A stretch of 64,000 bases of DNA, taken from NCBI RefSeq assembly GCF_009830945.1, contig NZ_VWVV01000003.1, forward strand, positions 1 through 64,000. The letters are read 5' to 3'. Shown here piece after piece: positions 1 through 9,041 of this stretch. The stretch is from Nocardiopsis sp. FR4. Lineage in GTDB: Bacteria; Actinomycetota; Actinomycetes; Streptosporangiales; Streptosporangiaceae. A program made the position numbers and the translations under genes. Numbering within the stretch: the first letter of the stretch is position 1; every line of letters begins with the position of its first letter. The notes below the pieces were generated by a model. The model saw nothing but the letters and a program-made list of their open reading frames with translations, was not told where the DNA came from and searched no databases.

Positions 1-77
1 ACGTGCTCTGGGCGATGCTGCGCGACGAGCGTCCCTACGTGGCGGCGCCTCCAGTGAAGCTGGCCACGGCTGCCTGA
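1..77 (+). CDS. C-terminal end of a probable transposase (partial)
   Basis: Reading from base 3, an open frame runs from the window edge to a TGA at 75-77 and gives 24 residues. They include the word VLWAMLRDERPY. This resembles the C-terminal ends of actinobacterial IS110-like transposases as I remember them, but the fragment is too short to be sure. The rest of the gene lies outside the window, so its length and integrity cannot be judged. It could also be the tail of an unrelated protein. Confidence 0.35.
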   Translation, partial: VLWAMLRDERPYVAAPPVKLATAA

Positions 78-147
78 ACCGTTCACGGTCGGTCACCGCT
101 CCGGCTTGACAACTTCATTGGGAATCTCCTTCGGTCGTGGCCCGGGG

Positions 148-939
148 TCAGGCGGCGCTCGGCGCGGCGACGTCGATCAGGCGCTGTCCGTGGGCCACGG
201 CCTGGCGGCCCGCCGCCCTCATGACCGCCCACATGGTGACCTGATTGGCCGCGATCACCGGTTTGCCCAGCTCCCGTTCCAGGGGCGCGATGATGTCGTA
301 GGTGAGGACGTTGGTGCAGCTGATGAACACGGCCTGGGCGTCGGGCCGGTCCACCGAGTGCACCGCCTCGGACACCTCGGCGTAGGTCACCCGCCAGATG
401 TGGCTGAGCAGGCCCAGCCCCACGCTGGAGGTGACCGCGACGCGGTGCTCGGCGAGGTAGGACAGGAGGCGGTCGGTCACGCTGTCCACGTAGGGCGTGA
501 CCACCGCGACCCGGTCCACCCCGAGAGCGTCCAGGGCCAGCAGGAGCGCTCCGGAGGTGGTGACGGCGGCGGGCGCCCCGGCGTCCACCATGGCCCGGTG
601 CAGCCGCCGCTCGCCCGTCAGGCCGTGCACGAAGCTGCCCGAGGCGCACGCGTAGCCGATCGCCAGGGGTTCGGGGGCGAGCAGGGCGCGGACCGCCGGG
701 GCCACGTGCTCCTCCCGGCACAGGGCGGCGGCCTGGTCGACCGTCACCGGCACGTGCACGTACGGCAACCGCGTCACGTGCAGCGAGACGTCGTCCGGCG
801 TCCAGCGCCACAGCTCGCGGTCGAGCGCGAAGTCGTAGGGTGCTATGACGCCGACCCCCGCCTGCCACGGTGTCCGCGTGGTCGCGGCCAGTTCGACGAC
901 CTGCCGCGCGCCGGTGTCCTGTTCTCCGTCGGTCCGCAT
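148..939 (-). CDS. Maleate cis-trans isomerase / Asp-Glu racemase family protein
   Basis: This 263-residue cytoplasmic protein belongs to the maleate isomerase / arylmalonate decarboxylase branch of the Asp/Glu racemase superfamily. These enzymes isomerise or racemise small dicarboxylates through a cysteine pair. The two expected cysteines are visible: Cys98 in YACASGSF and Cys208 in FISCTNV, one in each half of the pseudo-symmetric fold. The ATG is preceded by GGGAGG at about 10 bases. The gene lies 139 bases downstream of the DUF3830 gene on the same strand, probably in one transcript, and diverges from a dehydrogenase and an amidase. That context suggests catabolism of a small amide or dicarboxylic compound. 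The exact substrate cannot be read from the sequence. Confidence 0.8.
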   Translation of the reverse strand: MRTDGEQDTGARQVVELAATTRTPWQAGVGVIAPYDFALDRELWRWTPDDVSLHVTRLPYVHVPVTVDQAAALCREEHVAPAVRALLAPEPLAIGYACASGSFVHGLTGERRLHRAMVDAGAPAAVTTSGALLLALDALGVDRVAVVTPYVDSVTDRLLSYLAEHRVAVTSSVGLGLLSHIWRVTYAEVSEAVHSVDRPDAQAVFISCTNVLTYDIIAPLERELGKPVIAANQVTMWAVMRAAGRQAVAHGQRLIDVAAPSAA

Positions 940-1078
940 CGGTCACTCACCTCCCGGGGATGTGTTGTCCTGGTCTGTGCGGTGTCGTGTTCGTCCCGGG
1001 CCGACCGGCGCGGGGTGAGAGGGGTGGAACCGCCGGCCGCGGCGGGAGCGCGCGGGTGCCGTGCGGCGCCGGGCCTGG

Positions 1079-1573
1079 TCAGCGGTCCAGGCGCTCGTAC
1101 AGCAGCCGCTCACCGACGCTTCCGGAGCGCCAGACGTCGTTGCAGGCCTCGGCCATGGCGGGGAGGTTCTCGACGACGGTGGCGAACACGTTGCCCGGAA
1201 CCCAGCCGACGTCCCCGTTGAGCAGCAGGTTGTTGCGCCCGTAGAACAGGGCGAGGTCGATCACCCCGGGCAGGTGGTCGATCCCCTTGTCCTCCTTGAA
1301 CGCGCGGTCGAGCATCCCGCCGTCGAAGGAGAAGTAGACGACGTCCCCGGGGATCGGCGTGACCGTGGGGTTCTCCTGGCCGGGCTCGGTCTCCGCGAAC
1401 CTCGGCACCATCGTGTAGACCTCGTTGCGCGCGTACTTGGCGTGCTGGACGGCGCCGCCCTGGGGCAGCGCGTCCCACACCGCCGCGCAGGTGCGGGGCG
1501 CGTCCTTGTCCAGGAGTTCGGCCACGCAGGAGACCCCACGCCTGGCCAGGGTGATGCTTATGTACCGGGGCAA
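1079..1573 (-). CDS. DUF3830 family protein (cyclophilin-like fold)
   Basis: The protein is 164 residues long from a TTG start. It begins PRYISITLARRGVSC and ends with a conserved-looking NLLLNGDVGWVPGNVFA stretch, which I recognise as the DUF3830 family. Members are small, predicted to have a cyclophilin-like beta barrel, and often sit beside amidases and maleate isomerases. Their biochemical role is not established. The frame could extend 32 codons upstream to an ATG at 1669, but that extension would run through the 1645-1658 operator. The TTG at 1573 has AAGGGA about 8 bases upstream and starts exactly where the family homology starts, so I prefer it. The gene is first in the leftward arm of the divergent catabolic locus. 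Confidence 0.7.
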   Translation of the reverse strand: MPRYISITLARRGVSCVAELLDKDAPRTCAAVWDALPQGGAVQHAKYARNEVYTMVPRFAETEPGQENPTVTPIPGDVVYFSFDGGMLDRAFKEDKGIDHLPGVIDLALFYGRNNLLLNGDVGWVPGNVFATVVENLPAMAEACNDVWRSGSVGERLLYERLDR

Positions 1574-1644
1574 TGGGACGTCCCTTCGACGGACGGCGGA
1601 CAGGCGCACGGGCTCGGTGCGCACAGCCCCGGCGCGGGGCTGTT

Positions 1645-1658
1645 GATTGTCGACAATC
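1645..1658. promoter_or_regulatory. GntR-type operator, copy 1
   Basis: A perfect 14-bp palindrome, GATTGTCGACAATC, lies 72 bases upstream of the DUF3830 start. The core TTGTnnACAA pattern is typical of FadR/GntR-family operators. The same 20-base context, GTTGATTGTnGACAATCCTA, recurs at 1766-1785 with one mismatch. No gntR gene is inside the window, so the regulator is presumably encoded elsewhere. Confidence 0.6.
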
Positions 1659-1768
1659 CTAGGGTCCACAACGGGGGTGCGGCAATAACCCCGGTGCGTG
1701 TGGGTATCCCGGGCAGGTCAGAGGTGGTGTGAGAGGTGTGGGTTTCGGTAGGTAAGAGTCGATTTGTT

Positions 1769-1782
1769 GATTGTTGACAATC
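1769..1782. promoter_or_regulatory. GntR-type operator, copy 2
   Basis: GATTGTTGACAATC is near-palindromic (one central mismatch) and is embedded in the same 20-base context as copy 1. It lies 95 bases upstream of the dehydrogenase start, so each arm of the divergent locus has its own copy. The centres of the two sites are 124 bp apart. Confidence 0.6.
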
Positions 1783-1876
1783 CTATGTCGGCTCCCTAGC
1801 GTTTCCCGTGCAGGGCGATCCCCGCATTCCCGACCACCTCTCGGAACCGCCGTCGCCAACCGGAGAGTGCACGCCC

Positions 1877-2902
1877 GTGAACCGTTCCACCCCTTCCGCA
1901 ACCGACCGACCGAGGCTCCTGGTCCTGCACGGAGACGTCCTGCCGCCCGGCCGGGAGCGGCTGGACGGGGACCCCCGTCTGGGCGGGGTCGCCTACGCCA
2001 CCGCCGAGGAGCTCCCCGCCCGGCTGCCCGGCACCCACGTGCTGCTGGTGTGGGACCTGTTCACCGAGGCGCTCGTCTCCGCCTGGCCCAAGGCCGACTC
2101 CCTGGCCTGGGTGCACGCCGCCACCACCGGGGTGGACAACCTCATGTTCCCCGGCCTGGTGGACAGCGGCGTCGTGGTCACCAACTCGCGCGGGGTGTTC
2201 GAGGAGCCGATCGCCGAGTACGTGCTCGGCCAGATCCTCGCCTTCGCCAAGGACTTCCACCGCACCTGGCGCTACCAGAGTGAACGCCGCTGGGAGCACC
2301 GGGAGACCGAGCGGGTCGCGGGCAGGCGGGTCCTCGTGGTGGGGACCGGCCCCATCGGCCGCCGCATCGCCCGCACGCTCACGGCCGTGGGGATGCGGGT
2401 GAGCGCCTCCGGCAGCCGCGCGCGCGGCGGCGACCCCGACTTCGGCACCGTCGCGGAGTCCAGCCTCGCCGAGCGGGGGGCCGACGGCGGCCCGACCCTG
2501 GTGGACGCGCTGCCCGAGGCCGACTACGTGGTGGTCGCCGCGCCGCTCACCGAGGACACCCGGGGGCTGGTCGACAGTCGCTTCCTGGAGCTGATGAAAC
2601 CCACCGCGCGCCTGGTCAACGTGGCCCGCGGCCCCATCGTGGTCCAGCAGGACCTGGTGCGGGCGCTCAACGACGGGGTCATCGCCGGCGCGGCGCTGGA
2701 CGTGTTCGACAGCGAACCGCTCAAGGCGGTCTCCCCGCTGTGGGGGCTGCCCGGCTCCGTGGTCTCACCGCACATGTCCGGCGACGTCGTCGGCTGGCGC
2801 GAGGACCTCATGGACCTGTTCCTGGACAACCTCGCTCGTCACCTGGACGGGCGGGACCTGCTCAACGTGGTCGACAAGAGCCGCGGCTACGTGCCGGGCT
2901 GA
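1877..2902 (+). CDS. D-isomer-specific 2-hydroxyacid dehydrogenase
   Basis: The 341-residue product reduces or oxidises a 2-oxo/2-hydroxy acid with NAD(P). The Rossmann motif GTGPIG is at 156-161. The catalytic triad is visible as Arg251 (VNVARGP), Glu280 (DSEPL) and His299 (SPHMSGD). I chose the GTG at 1877 because GGAGAG lies 9 bases before it and it matches the family's usual N-terminus. An ATG at 1808 in the same frame would add 23 low-complexity residues over the promoter. The amidase gene follows 28 bases later. The neighbourhood suggests it acts on a hydroxy or keto acid released during breakdown of the locus substrate. Substrate specificity is unknown. Confidence 0.85.
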   Translation: MNRSTPSATDRPRLLVLHGDVLPPGRERLDGDPRLGGVAYATAEELPARLPGTHVLLVWDLFTEALVSAWPKADSLAWVHAATTGVDNLMFPGLVDSGVVVTNSRGVFEEPIAEYVLGQILAFAKDFHRTWRYQSERRWEHRETERVAGRRVLVVGTGPIGRRIARTLTAVGMRVSASGSRARGGDPDFGTVAESSLAERGADGGPTLVDALPEADYVVVAAPLTEDTRGLVDSRFLELMKPTARLVNVARGPIVVQQDLVRALNDGVIAGAALDVFDSEPLKAVSPLWGLPGSVVSPHMSGDVVGWREDLMDLFLDNLARHLDGRDLLNVVDKSRGYVPG

Positions 2903-2930
2903 CCCTGATGGCGTGACATGGGAGGCTGAA

Positions 2931-4439
2931 GTGACGATCCGTTCCGACCGGGCCGGGACCGAGGACGCGGGAGCGGCCGTCGGTAAGGCCGAGGACGCCT
3001 TCGGGGCGGCCGCGTACGCGCGGCCCGGCGGCCCCGCCACACCGGCCGACCTGTCCGCCGAGCAGCTGATCGCGGCCTACTCCTCCGGGGAGCTGTCCCC
3101 GGTGGAGGCCGTCGACGCGGTCCTGGAGCGCATCGAGCGCGACAACCCGGCGCTCAACGCGTTCTGCCTGGTGCGCCCGGACGAGGCCCGCAAGGCGGCC
3201 CGCGACTCCGCCGAGCGGTGGCGGCGCGGTGAGCCCTGCGGAGCCCTGGACGGCGTTCCGGCCTCGATCAAGGACGTGCACCTCACCCAGGGGTGGCCCA
3301 CGCTCAAGGGCTCGGTCACCACCGACCAGGAGGGGCCCTGGGAGGAGGACTCCCCGGTGGTGTCCCGGCTGCGGGAGAGCGGCGCGGTCCTGGTCGGCAA
3401 GACCACCACGCCCGAACTGGCGTGGAAGGGCGTCACCGACGGCCCGCTCACCGGCGTCACCCGCAACCCGTGGGACCTGTCCACCACTCCGGGCGGATCC
3501 AGCGGCGGGTCCGCGGCGGCGGTGGCCTCCGGCATGGGTCCGCTGGCCACGGGCACCGACGGGGGCGGTTCGATCCGCATCCCGGCGAGTTTCACCGGGG
3601 TCTGCGGCATCAAGCCCACGTGGGGCCTGGTACCGCACTACCCGCCCAGCCCCTTCGGGTCGCTCGCGCACACCGGCCCGATGACCCGCACCGTGGGCGA
3701 CATGGCGCTCATGCTGGAGGTCATCGCCCGCCACGACCCGCGCGACTGGGCCGCGCTGGCCTCGCCCGCGCCCGGACTCGGCGACGTGCGGCTGCGCGCC
3801 GACGCCGAGGACCTGGTGCGGGGCCTGCGCGTCGCCTACAGCCCCACGCTGGGCGGGCTGGACGTGGACCCGGAGGTGGCCGCGGTGGTGGCCGACGCGG
3901 TCGCCGTCCTCGACTCCCTGGGCGCCCGGGTGGAGGAGGCCGACCCCGGCCTGCCGGACTGCCGGGACGACTTCCACGTGCTGTGGTACTCCGGCGCGGC
4001 CAAGGCCACGGACCGGCTGACCGAGCGGCAGCGGGACCTGCTCGACCCCGGGTTGAGGAAGATCGTCGAGGAGGGGCTGACCTACTCGGCGCAGGACTAC
4101 CTGACCGCGATGGCCCTGCGGATGGACATGGGCGTCCTGATGGGGCGCTTCCACGCCGAGTACGACCTGCTGCTGACCCCGGCGACGCCGGTGGCGGCCT
4201 TCGAGGCCGGGCTGGAGTCGCCTCCCGCGCTGGCGGGTGAGCGGTGGACCTCCTGGGCGGGGTTCAGCTACCCGTTCAACATGACCCAGCAGCCCGCGGC
4301 GAGCGTGCCGTGCGGGTTCACCCCGGCGGGGCTGCCCGTGGGCCTCCAGGTGGTGGGTCCCCGGCACGCCGACGCCCGGGTGCTCGCGGCCTGCCGCGCC
4401 CTGGAGATCGCCCGGCCCTGGGCGGACCGGAGGCCGTGA
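2931..4439 (+). CDS. Amidase signature family amidohydrolase
   Basis: This 502-residue enzyme hydrolyses a C-N amide bond. The Lys/cis-Ser/Ser triad of the amidase signature family is present: Lys114 (ASIKDV), Ser190 in GGSSGGSAA and the nucleophile Ser214 in DGGGSIRIP, with the usual 24-residue spacing between the two serines. The GTG at 2931 has GGGAGG six bases upstream. An in-frame GTG at 2913 lacks such a site. The gene closes the rightward arm of the divergent locus and may release the acid or ammonia from the primary substrate. The family covers aliphatic amidases, allophanate hydrolases and others, and I cannot choose among them. Confidence 0.9.
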   Translation: MTIRSDRAGTEDAGAAVGKAEDAFGAAAYARPGGPATPADLSAEQLIAAYSSGELSPVEAVDAVLERIERDNPALNAFCLVRPDEARKAARDSAERWRRGEPCGALDGVPASIKDVHLTQGWPTLKGSVTTDQEGPWEEDSPVVSRLRESGAVLVGKTTTPELAWKGVTDGPLTGVTRNPWDLSTTPGGSSGGSAAAVASGMGPLATGTDGGGSIRIPASFTGVCGIKPTWGLVPHYPPSPFGSLAHTGPMTRTVGDMALMLEVIARHDPRDWAALASPAPGLGDVRLRADAEDLVRGLRVAYSPTLGGLDVDPEVAAVVADAVAVLDSLGARVEEADPGLPDCRDDFHVLWYSGAAKATDRLTERQRDLLDPGLRKIVEEGLTYSAQDYLTAMALRMDMGVLMGRFHAEYDLLLTPATPVAAFEAGLESPPALAGERWTSWAGFSYPFNMTQQPAASVPCGFTPAGLPVGLQVVGPRHADARVLAACRALEIARPWADRRP

Positions 4440-4696
4440 TCCGGGGACCGCGGCGCGGGGACACGTGACACGCGACGCGGCACGGAATTCATTCTGTGTC
4501 CATTGATGCCTGTGATCCTGCCTGTACCCATTGTGATCAGGTGCTTTGTCTCCCGGGCGAGGGTGGATTGTCCGTTTAAGGGACCTTCGCCCGGGCGGTT
4601 CGGTGCCTAACGGCCTCCACGTTGCCCTCCGCACGTATTACCGTCTCCCTTGGAGCGGTGTGTGGATCGCGGTGACGCAGGGATGAGGTTGGGCCG

Positions 4697-5368
4697 ATGA
4701 CGGGTGGAGGAACCGGGAGCGCTCGTGAGCGGATCAGGGTCTTCCTGGTGGACGACCACGAGGTGGTCCGCCGCGGTGTGGCCGCCCTGCTGGAGACCGA
4801 GGACGACATGACCGTCGTCGGCGAGGCCGGGACCGCGGAACAGGCGCTGGCGCGGATCCCGGTGGTGCTCCCCGACGTCGCCGTCCTCGACGTGCGCCTT
4901 CCCGGCGGGTCGGGCGTGCAGGTGTGCCGGGAGATCCGCTCGGACCACCCCGGTATCGCCTGCCTCATGCTCACCTCGTTCGCCGATGACGACGCCCTGT
5001 ACGACGCGGTGATGGCCGGTGCGGCCGGGTACGTGCTCAAGCAGATCCACGGCGCCGACCTCGTGGGCGCGGTGCGCACGGTCGCCTCCGGCGGCTCCCT
5101 GCTCGACTCGGGCAGCACCGGCGCGATGCTGGAGCGCCTGCGCGGCTCCCAGGCCGAGCCGGACCCGCTGGCCGAGCTGACCCCGCAGGAGCGGCAGATC
5201 CTCGACCTCATCGGCGAGGGCATGACCAACCGGCAGATCGGCGAGCGCCTGTACCTGGCGGAGAAGACCGTCAAGAACTACGTGTCCGCCCTGCTGTCCA
5301 AGCTGGACCTCAAGCGCCGCACCCAGGCGGCCGTGCTCGTGGCCGAGCTGCGGGGCCGCCGCTACTGA
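4697..5368 (+). CDS. DosR/DevR-like NarL-family response regulator
   Basis: The 223-residue regulator has a receiver domain (about 14-130) and a C-terminal LuxR-type helix-turn-helix (about 160-215). The receiver is canonical: acidic pocket DDHEVV, phospho-acceptor Asp in AVLDVRLPGG, Thr in LMLTSF and Lys in GYVLKQI. The output word LTPQERQILDLIGEGMTNRQIGERLYLAEKTVKNYVS is very like mycobacterial DosR. It converges on a DosS-like sensor kinase at 5459-7198, which is the obvious partner. In mycobacteria this pair controls hypoxia and nitric-oxide dormancy genes; a similar role here is inferred. The start follows a GA-rich stretch (GATGAGG). Confidence 0.88.
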   Translation: MTGGGTGSARERIRVFLVDDHEVVRRGVAALLETEDDMTVVGEAGTAEQALARIPVVLPDVAVLDVRLPGGSGVQVCREIRSDHPGIACLMLTSFADDDALYDAVMAGAAGYVLKQIHGADLVGAVRTVASGGSLLDSGSTGAMLERLRGSQAEPDPLAELTPQERQILDLIGEGMTNRQIGERLYLAEKTVKNYVSALLSKLDLKRRTQAAVLVAELRGRRY

Positions 5369-5458
5369 CCGGGCGGCGCCCGCCGGCCCGGACGCGCCCG
5401 CCGCCCCGGCGAGCACGTCGGTCCCGGCCCGCCCGCCCCGGTGCGCCGGGCCGGGCGC

Positions 5459-7198
5459 TCAGCGGTACTCCTCGGGCGGCACCGGGGCGTCGGGGACGGG
5501 CACCCGCCACACCAGCACCGTGCCCCCGCCCTCCTGCCGCCGCGCGCTGAACCCGCCGCCCAGCGCCAGGGCCCGCTGCTCCAGGTTGCGCAGCCCGCTG
5601 CGCCGCCCCTCCTCGGGCAGGCCCACGCCGTTGTCGGTCACCGTCAGGGTGAGCGTCGCGGGGCCCTCCGGGGCGGCGGCCCGCTCCACCGACACCGACA
5701 CGTGCACCTCCGTGGCCCTGGCGTGTCGGGCCACGTTGGTCAGCCCCTCGCCGAGCACCGCGAGCAGCTGCTCGCCGGTCTCGTCGGGCACGGAGGCGTC
5801 GATCGGCCCGTCCAGGCTCACCCCCGGATGGCAGCCCAGGCTGTGCGCGGTGTTCTCGGCCAGCCTCAGGATGCGTTCGCGCAGCGAGGTGTCCATGCGG
5901 CTGGGCGGGTTCTGGAGGTCGAAGATCGTGGAGCGGATCTCCCGGATGGTGCCGTCCAGCTCGTCGATGGTCCGCTGCACCCGTTCCCCGGCCTCGGGGG
6001 AGGTAATCAGCCGCATCGTGCTCATCAGCGTCATCGCCGAGGCGAACAGCCGCTGGATCACCACGTCGTGCAGGTCCTTGGCGATCCGGTCGCGCTCCTC
6101 CAGCACCGCCAGGCGCTCGGTGTCGCGCCGTGCCTCGGCCAGTTCCAGGGCGACCGCGGCCTGTACCGAGAAACCGTGCAGCATCCGCCGTGTCGTCGAG
6201 GTGAACGGCGCGCGGTCGGCCAGCTTGCCCAGCAGGAGCACCCCGCGGGTGTTCCCCGGCGTGCCCAGGGGCACCACCAGCCCGGGCCCGTACCCGCGGT
6301 GGGACAGCATCGGGTCGTTCGCCCCGCCCAGGTCGGGGACGCCCTTGGCCTGGCCCGACTCGTATACCCAGCCGCACACCGAGTCGTGGATCTCCACGGC
6401 GGTCCCCAGGACCTCCCGCGCCACGGGCCCGTCCGCGACCTCCGCGAACAGGTGCCCCCGCGCGCGGGGGTCGGGCAGCAGGACCACGGCCGCGTCCGCG
6501 TCGCCGATCTCCCGGGCCTGGGCGGCCATCTGGGCGAGCACCTCGGCGGTGCCGGCCCCCGACAGCAGGCGCGTGGTGATCTCCGTGGAGGCGGCCAGCC
6601 ACCGCTCGCGCAGCCGCGCCTCCTCGTACAGGCGGGCGTTCTCGATCGCCACACCGGCGGCGGTGGCCAGCGCGGTGACCATCGCCTCGTCCTCCTCGTC
6701 GAACTCCCCGCCGCTGGCCTTCTCCGTGAGGTAGAGGTTGCCGAACACCTCGTCCCGCACCTGGATGGGTACGCCGAGGAAACTCCCCATGTGCGGGTGT
6801 CCCTCGGGAAAGCCCTCGAAGTCGGGGTGGTCCCGCAGGTCGGCCAGGCGCAGCGGGGTGCGCTTGAGCAGCGGCACCCCCAGGACGCCCCTGCCCTGCG
6901 GGAACCGTTTGATGCGGGCGGACTGCTCCTCGCTCATCCCCACGGGAATGAACTCGCTGAAGCCGCCGTCCTCGTCCACCACGCCCAGGCCCGCGTAGCG
7001 GGCGCCGGTCAGCTGCGCCGCCGCCTCGGTCAGCCTGCGCAGGACGGTGGCCAGGTCCAGGTCGCCGCCGATGCTGAGGACGGCCTGCAGCAGCGAACGC
7101 ACGCGGCCCTGCGCGGACAGGCGCGCGTCCAGGGAGTGCGTCTCGGTCAGCAGGTCGCTCAGGAGGGACGGGGAGGGGCTCTGGGGGAACTCGGTCAT
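5459..7198 (-). CDS. DosS/DosT-like GAF-domain sensor histidine kinase
   Basis: The kinase has 579 residues: two GAF domains (about 45-190 and 210-360), a HisKA_3 dimerisation helix with the phospho-acceptor His377 in ERDRIAKDLHDVV, and a C-terminal HATPase domain (LTVTDNGVGLP). The first GAF keeps FPEGHPHMGSFLGVP around His134. This histidine aligns with the proximal heme ligand of mycobacterial DosS/DosT, so oxygen or redox sensing by heme is likely. No membrane segment is seen. The ATG at 7198 has GGAGG 11 bases upstream; 14 further in-frame codons upstream look like leader sequence. It lies tail-to-tail with the DosR-like gene. Confidence 0.88.
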   Translation of the reverse strand: MTEFPQSPSPSLLSDLLTETHSLDARLSAQGRVRSLLQAVLSIGGDLDLATVLRRLTEAAAQLTGARYAGLGVVDEDGGFSEFIPVGMSEEQSARIKRFPQGRGVLGVPLLKRTPLRLADLRDHPDFEGFPEGHPHMGSFLGVPIQVRDEVFGNLYLTEKASGGEFDEEDEAMVTALATAAGVAIENARLYEEARLRERWLAASTEITTRLLSGAGTAEVLAQMAAQAREIGDADAAVVLLPDPRARGHLFAEVADGPVAREVLGTAVEIHDSVCGWVYESGQAKGVPDLGGANDPMLSHRGYGPGLVVPLGTPGNTRGVLLLGKLADRAPFTSTTRRMLHGFSVQAAVALELAEARRDTERLAVLEERDRIAKDLHDVVIQRLFASAMTLMSTMRLITSPEAGERVQRTIDELDGTIREIRSTIFDLQNPPSRMDTSLRERILRLAENTAHSLGCHPGVSLDGPIDASVPDETGEQLLAVLGEGLTNVARHARATEVHVSVSVERAAAPEGPATLTLTVTDNGVGLPEEGRRSGLRNLEQRALALGGGFSARRQEGGGTVLVWRVPVPDAPVPPEEYR

Positions 7199-7513
7199 GG
7201 GTGGGTCAACCTCCACAGAGCCGGTCGGACGGTCTGGCAATGCAGGCTATTCCTAGGGTGTAATGGTCGAATTGTCGTTGGTTTTTTCCCGGTTTGCCAC
7301 ATCGGGCCGTTAGGAAACCGGTTCCGGAGGGAGCGAATTACCGGGGATTCAGGGTTCCGGTCGCCTAATTCATGCTAACGTCGCGTTCAGCGGACGCACC
7401 AAGGTCTCCGGCCTCGCGTCCCGCGGTACGGAACGCGCTGCCCACGGCGCCGTTGCCGACCCCGACCGCCCCCCGCGTGTCGGTCCCGCACCCCACGGTG
7501 GAAGGAAGCCCCG
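7199..7513. promoter_or_regulatory. Divergent intergenic region with an inverted repeat
   Basis: The 315-bp gap between the sensor kinase and the secreted protein gene must hold both promoters. It has a T-rich patch (7281-7287) and an inverted repeat CCGGTTT (7289-7295) / AAACCGG (7315-7321) around a 19-base spacer. I see no gene and cannot assign a regulator. Confidence 0.35.
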
Positions 7514-8692
7514 GTGTCTGGAGTCCACGGTCTCACGAGCGCCTCCGGCGTTCGTTCCGCCGTGCTCCCCGCGCCGGTCCGCAGGGCGCTGCTGCTCGCC
7601 GCCCTGCTCTGCGGGGTCCTGGGCGCCGCGTGGCTGGCCTCCGCCGAGCCCGCCCGGGCCGGGGAGAGGCCGGACGCCGCCGCCGTCCAGGGGGCCCAGG
7701 GCAACCGACCCGAGACCGCCGCCGCGCCGGCCGGGGCCCCCGCGGCCCAGTCGGCTCAGGGGCGGAGCGGCTCGGACCACCCGGGCCAGAAGCCCTCCGG
7801 ACAGGGCGGCTCGCAGCAGCAGTCCCGGCCGGAGCAGGCCGCTCCCTCGCAGAGCGCCGCTCCGCAGGCCGCTCCCTCACAACAGAGCACCGCCTCACGG
7901 AGCACCGCCCCGCAGGGCGGCTCCCGGCCGGAGACGGCCGACGCCAGCGCGGGTCAGCGCGGCGGGACCGCGTCCCGGGCGGGGGAGGCGCGTTCCACGG
8001 TGGCGCGGTCCGCCACGGCGGGCACCGCGCGCGCCGAAGACGTACGCGCCGAGGCCGCCAGCCGTGTTCCCGCCACCAGCGCCGTCAGCGGGCCCGACAC
8101 CCCCCTGACCGGAACCGTAGCGGCCGTGGGGCAGGGCACCACCCGGATGCTGTTCGACTCCTCGGTGCCCGCCGCCGTCCCGACTGTCGGCCCCGGCAAC
8201 TCCGACGTCGCGCAGCACGTCCGCGACGCCCTGGAGGGGGCCACCAACCCCGGAGGCCGGACCCTGCCCTGGCAGGCCCTGGCCCACGGGGCCCGGGGCA
8301 CCGATGACTGCGCCGGAACCTCCGCCGAGCCCGGGCGCCGGTCCGGACCGGCGCGCGAGGCAGCGGCGACGGAGTCCCGCGGCGCCGCTCCCGGCCTGGT
8401 GCCGCTGCACACGGCCGTCACCGCCACGGCGCAGGCCCCCGACGAGGCCGCTCCGCAGGACGGGACCGAGCCGTTCACGGCTGAGGCCTCCTCCCCGGTG
8501 ACCAGTACCGTCACGGGCACGTCCGGCGCCGGTACCGCGTCCGGGGGCGCCGCGGGCGGCACCGCCGTCGCGGGCTACCTGCCCGCCACCGGGGCTCCCG
8601 CCCCGGCTCCCGGCCAGGTCCAGGCCGCGTGGCACGTCCTGCGCTCGGTTCCCGCCGAGTCCGCCGACGAGCCGACCTTCTCGCCCGACTAG
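7514..8692 (+). CDS. Secreted Ala/Pro/Ser/Gln-rich protein of unknown function
   Basis: The 392-residue product starts at a GTG. It has a positively charged N-region, a hydrophobic stretch (about 25-45, ALLLAALLCGVLGAAWLA) and a likely signal-peptidase site after PARA near residue 49. The rest is low-complexity, dominated by Ala, Gly, Pro, Ser, Thr and Gln, including a Q/S/P-rich block at about 95-135. No catalytic domain, LPXTG motif or membrane anchor is evident. The next gene downstream encodes a second secreted low-complexity protein, so both may be extracytoplasmic or wall-associated. The codon pattern is ordinary for the window, so I accept it as a gene, but I do not recognise the family. 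Confidence 0.6.
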   Translation: MSGVHGLTSASGVRSAVLPAPVRRALLLAALLCGVLGAAWLASAEPARAGERPDAAAVQGAQGNRPETAAAPAGAPAAQSAQGRSGSDHPGQKPSGQGGSQQQSRPEQAAPSQSAAPQAAPSQQSTASRSTAPQGGSRPETADASAGQRGGTASRAGEARSTVARSATAGTARAEDVRAEAASRVPATSAVSGPDTPLTGTVAAVGQGTTRMLFDSSVPAAVPTVGPGNSDVAQHVRDALEGATNPGGRTLPWQALAHGARGTDDCAGTSAEPGRRSGPAREAAATESRGAAPGLVPLHTAVTATAQAPDEAAPQDGTEPFTAEASSPVTSTVTGTSGAGTASGGAAGGTAVAGYLPATGAPAPAPGQVQAAWHVLRSVPAESADEPTFSPD

Positions 8693-9041
8693 CGGGCTTC
8701 TCCCGGTCGCACCGCGACCCCTCTCTGGCACGACCCCTCCCAGCACCGGGACCGCACGGACGACCACCGTGCGCGACCGATCCCGGCACCTCTGGGGATT
8801 GACGTGAGCCGCGCACCTCGACAGCGAGGTTCACGTCAGTCAGTGGCCATCCAGAACCACGACTGATGACCGGCCGGGCCGGTCGCTCCCTCCAGGAGCG
8901 GCAGGCCCTCCCACCGGAAAGCTCGCACCAGGCGGATTCCTCCCCCCGGCCAGGGGAGCGGAGGCGCCGGACCAAGGGGAACGACACCCGCCCCGACGTC
9001 CACCCGACAGCCACATATGACACTCCGGAAGGACCACCCAC
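8693..9041. other. Intergenic region with a nested hairpin, no gene seen
   Basis: The 349-bp gap lies between two secreted-protein genes. Its main feature is the hairpin listed at 8800-8838. The downstream gene has GGAAGGA eight bases before its ATG. I see no convincing small gene. Confidence 0.4.
8800..8838. terminator. Nested inverted repeat (terminator or regulatory hairpin)
   Basis: Outer arms TGACGTGA (8800-8807) and TCACGTCA (8831-8838) enclose inner arms ACCTCG (8815-8820) and CGAGGT (8825-8830) with loop ACAG. There is no T-run after it. It could end the upstream transcript or control the downstream secreted-protein gene. Confidence 0.4.

Noticed and set aside
4580-4592. A DosR box upstream of the DosR-like gene.
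   Set aside because: GGGACCTTCGCCC matches only the left half of the known mycobacterial motif well. I mention it in a finding but do not call it a feature.
2862-4634. A 590-codon minus-strand frame opposite the amidase.
   Set aside because: It is the antisense of a gene with a complete catalytic triad and has no domain of its own.
5310-6602. A long minus-strand frame inside the DosS-like gene.
   Set aside because: It is an out-of-frame shadow; the real frame carries GAF, HisKA_3 and HATPase motifs.
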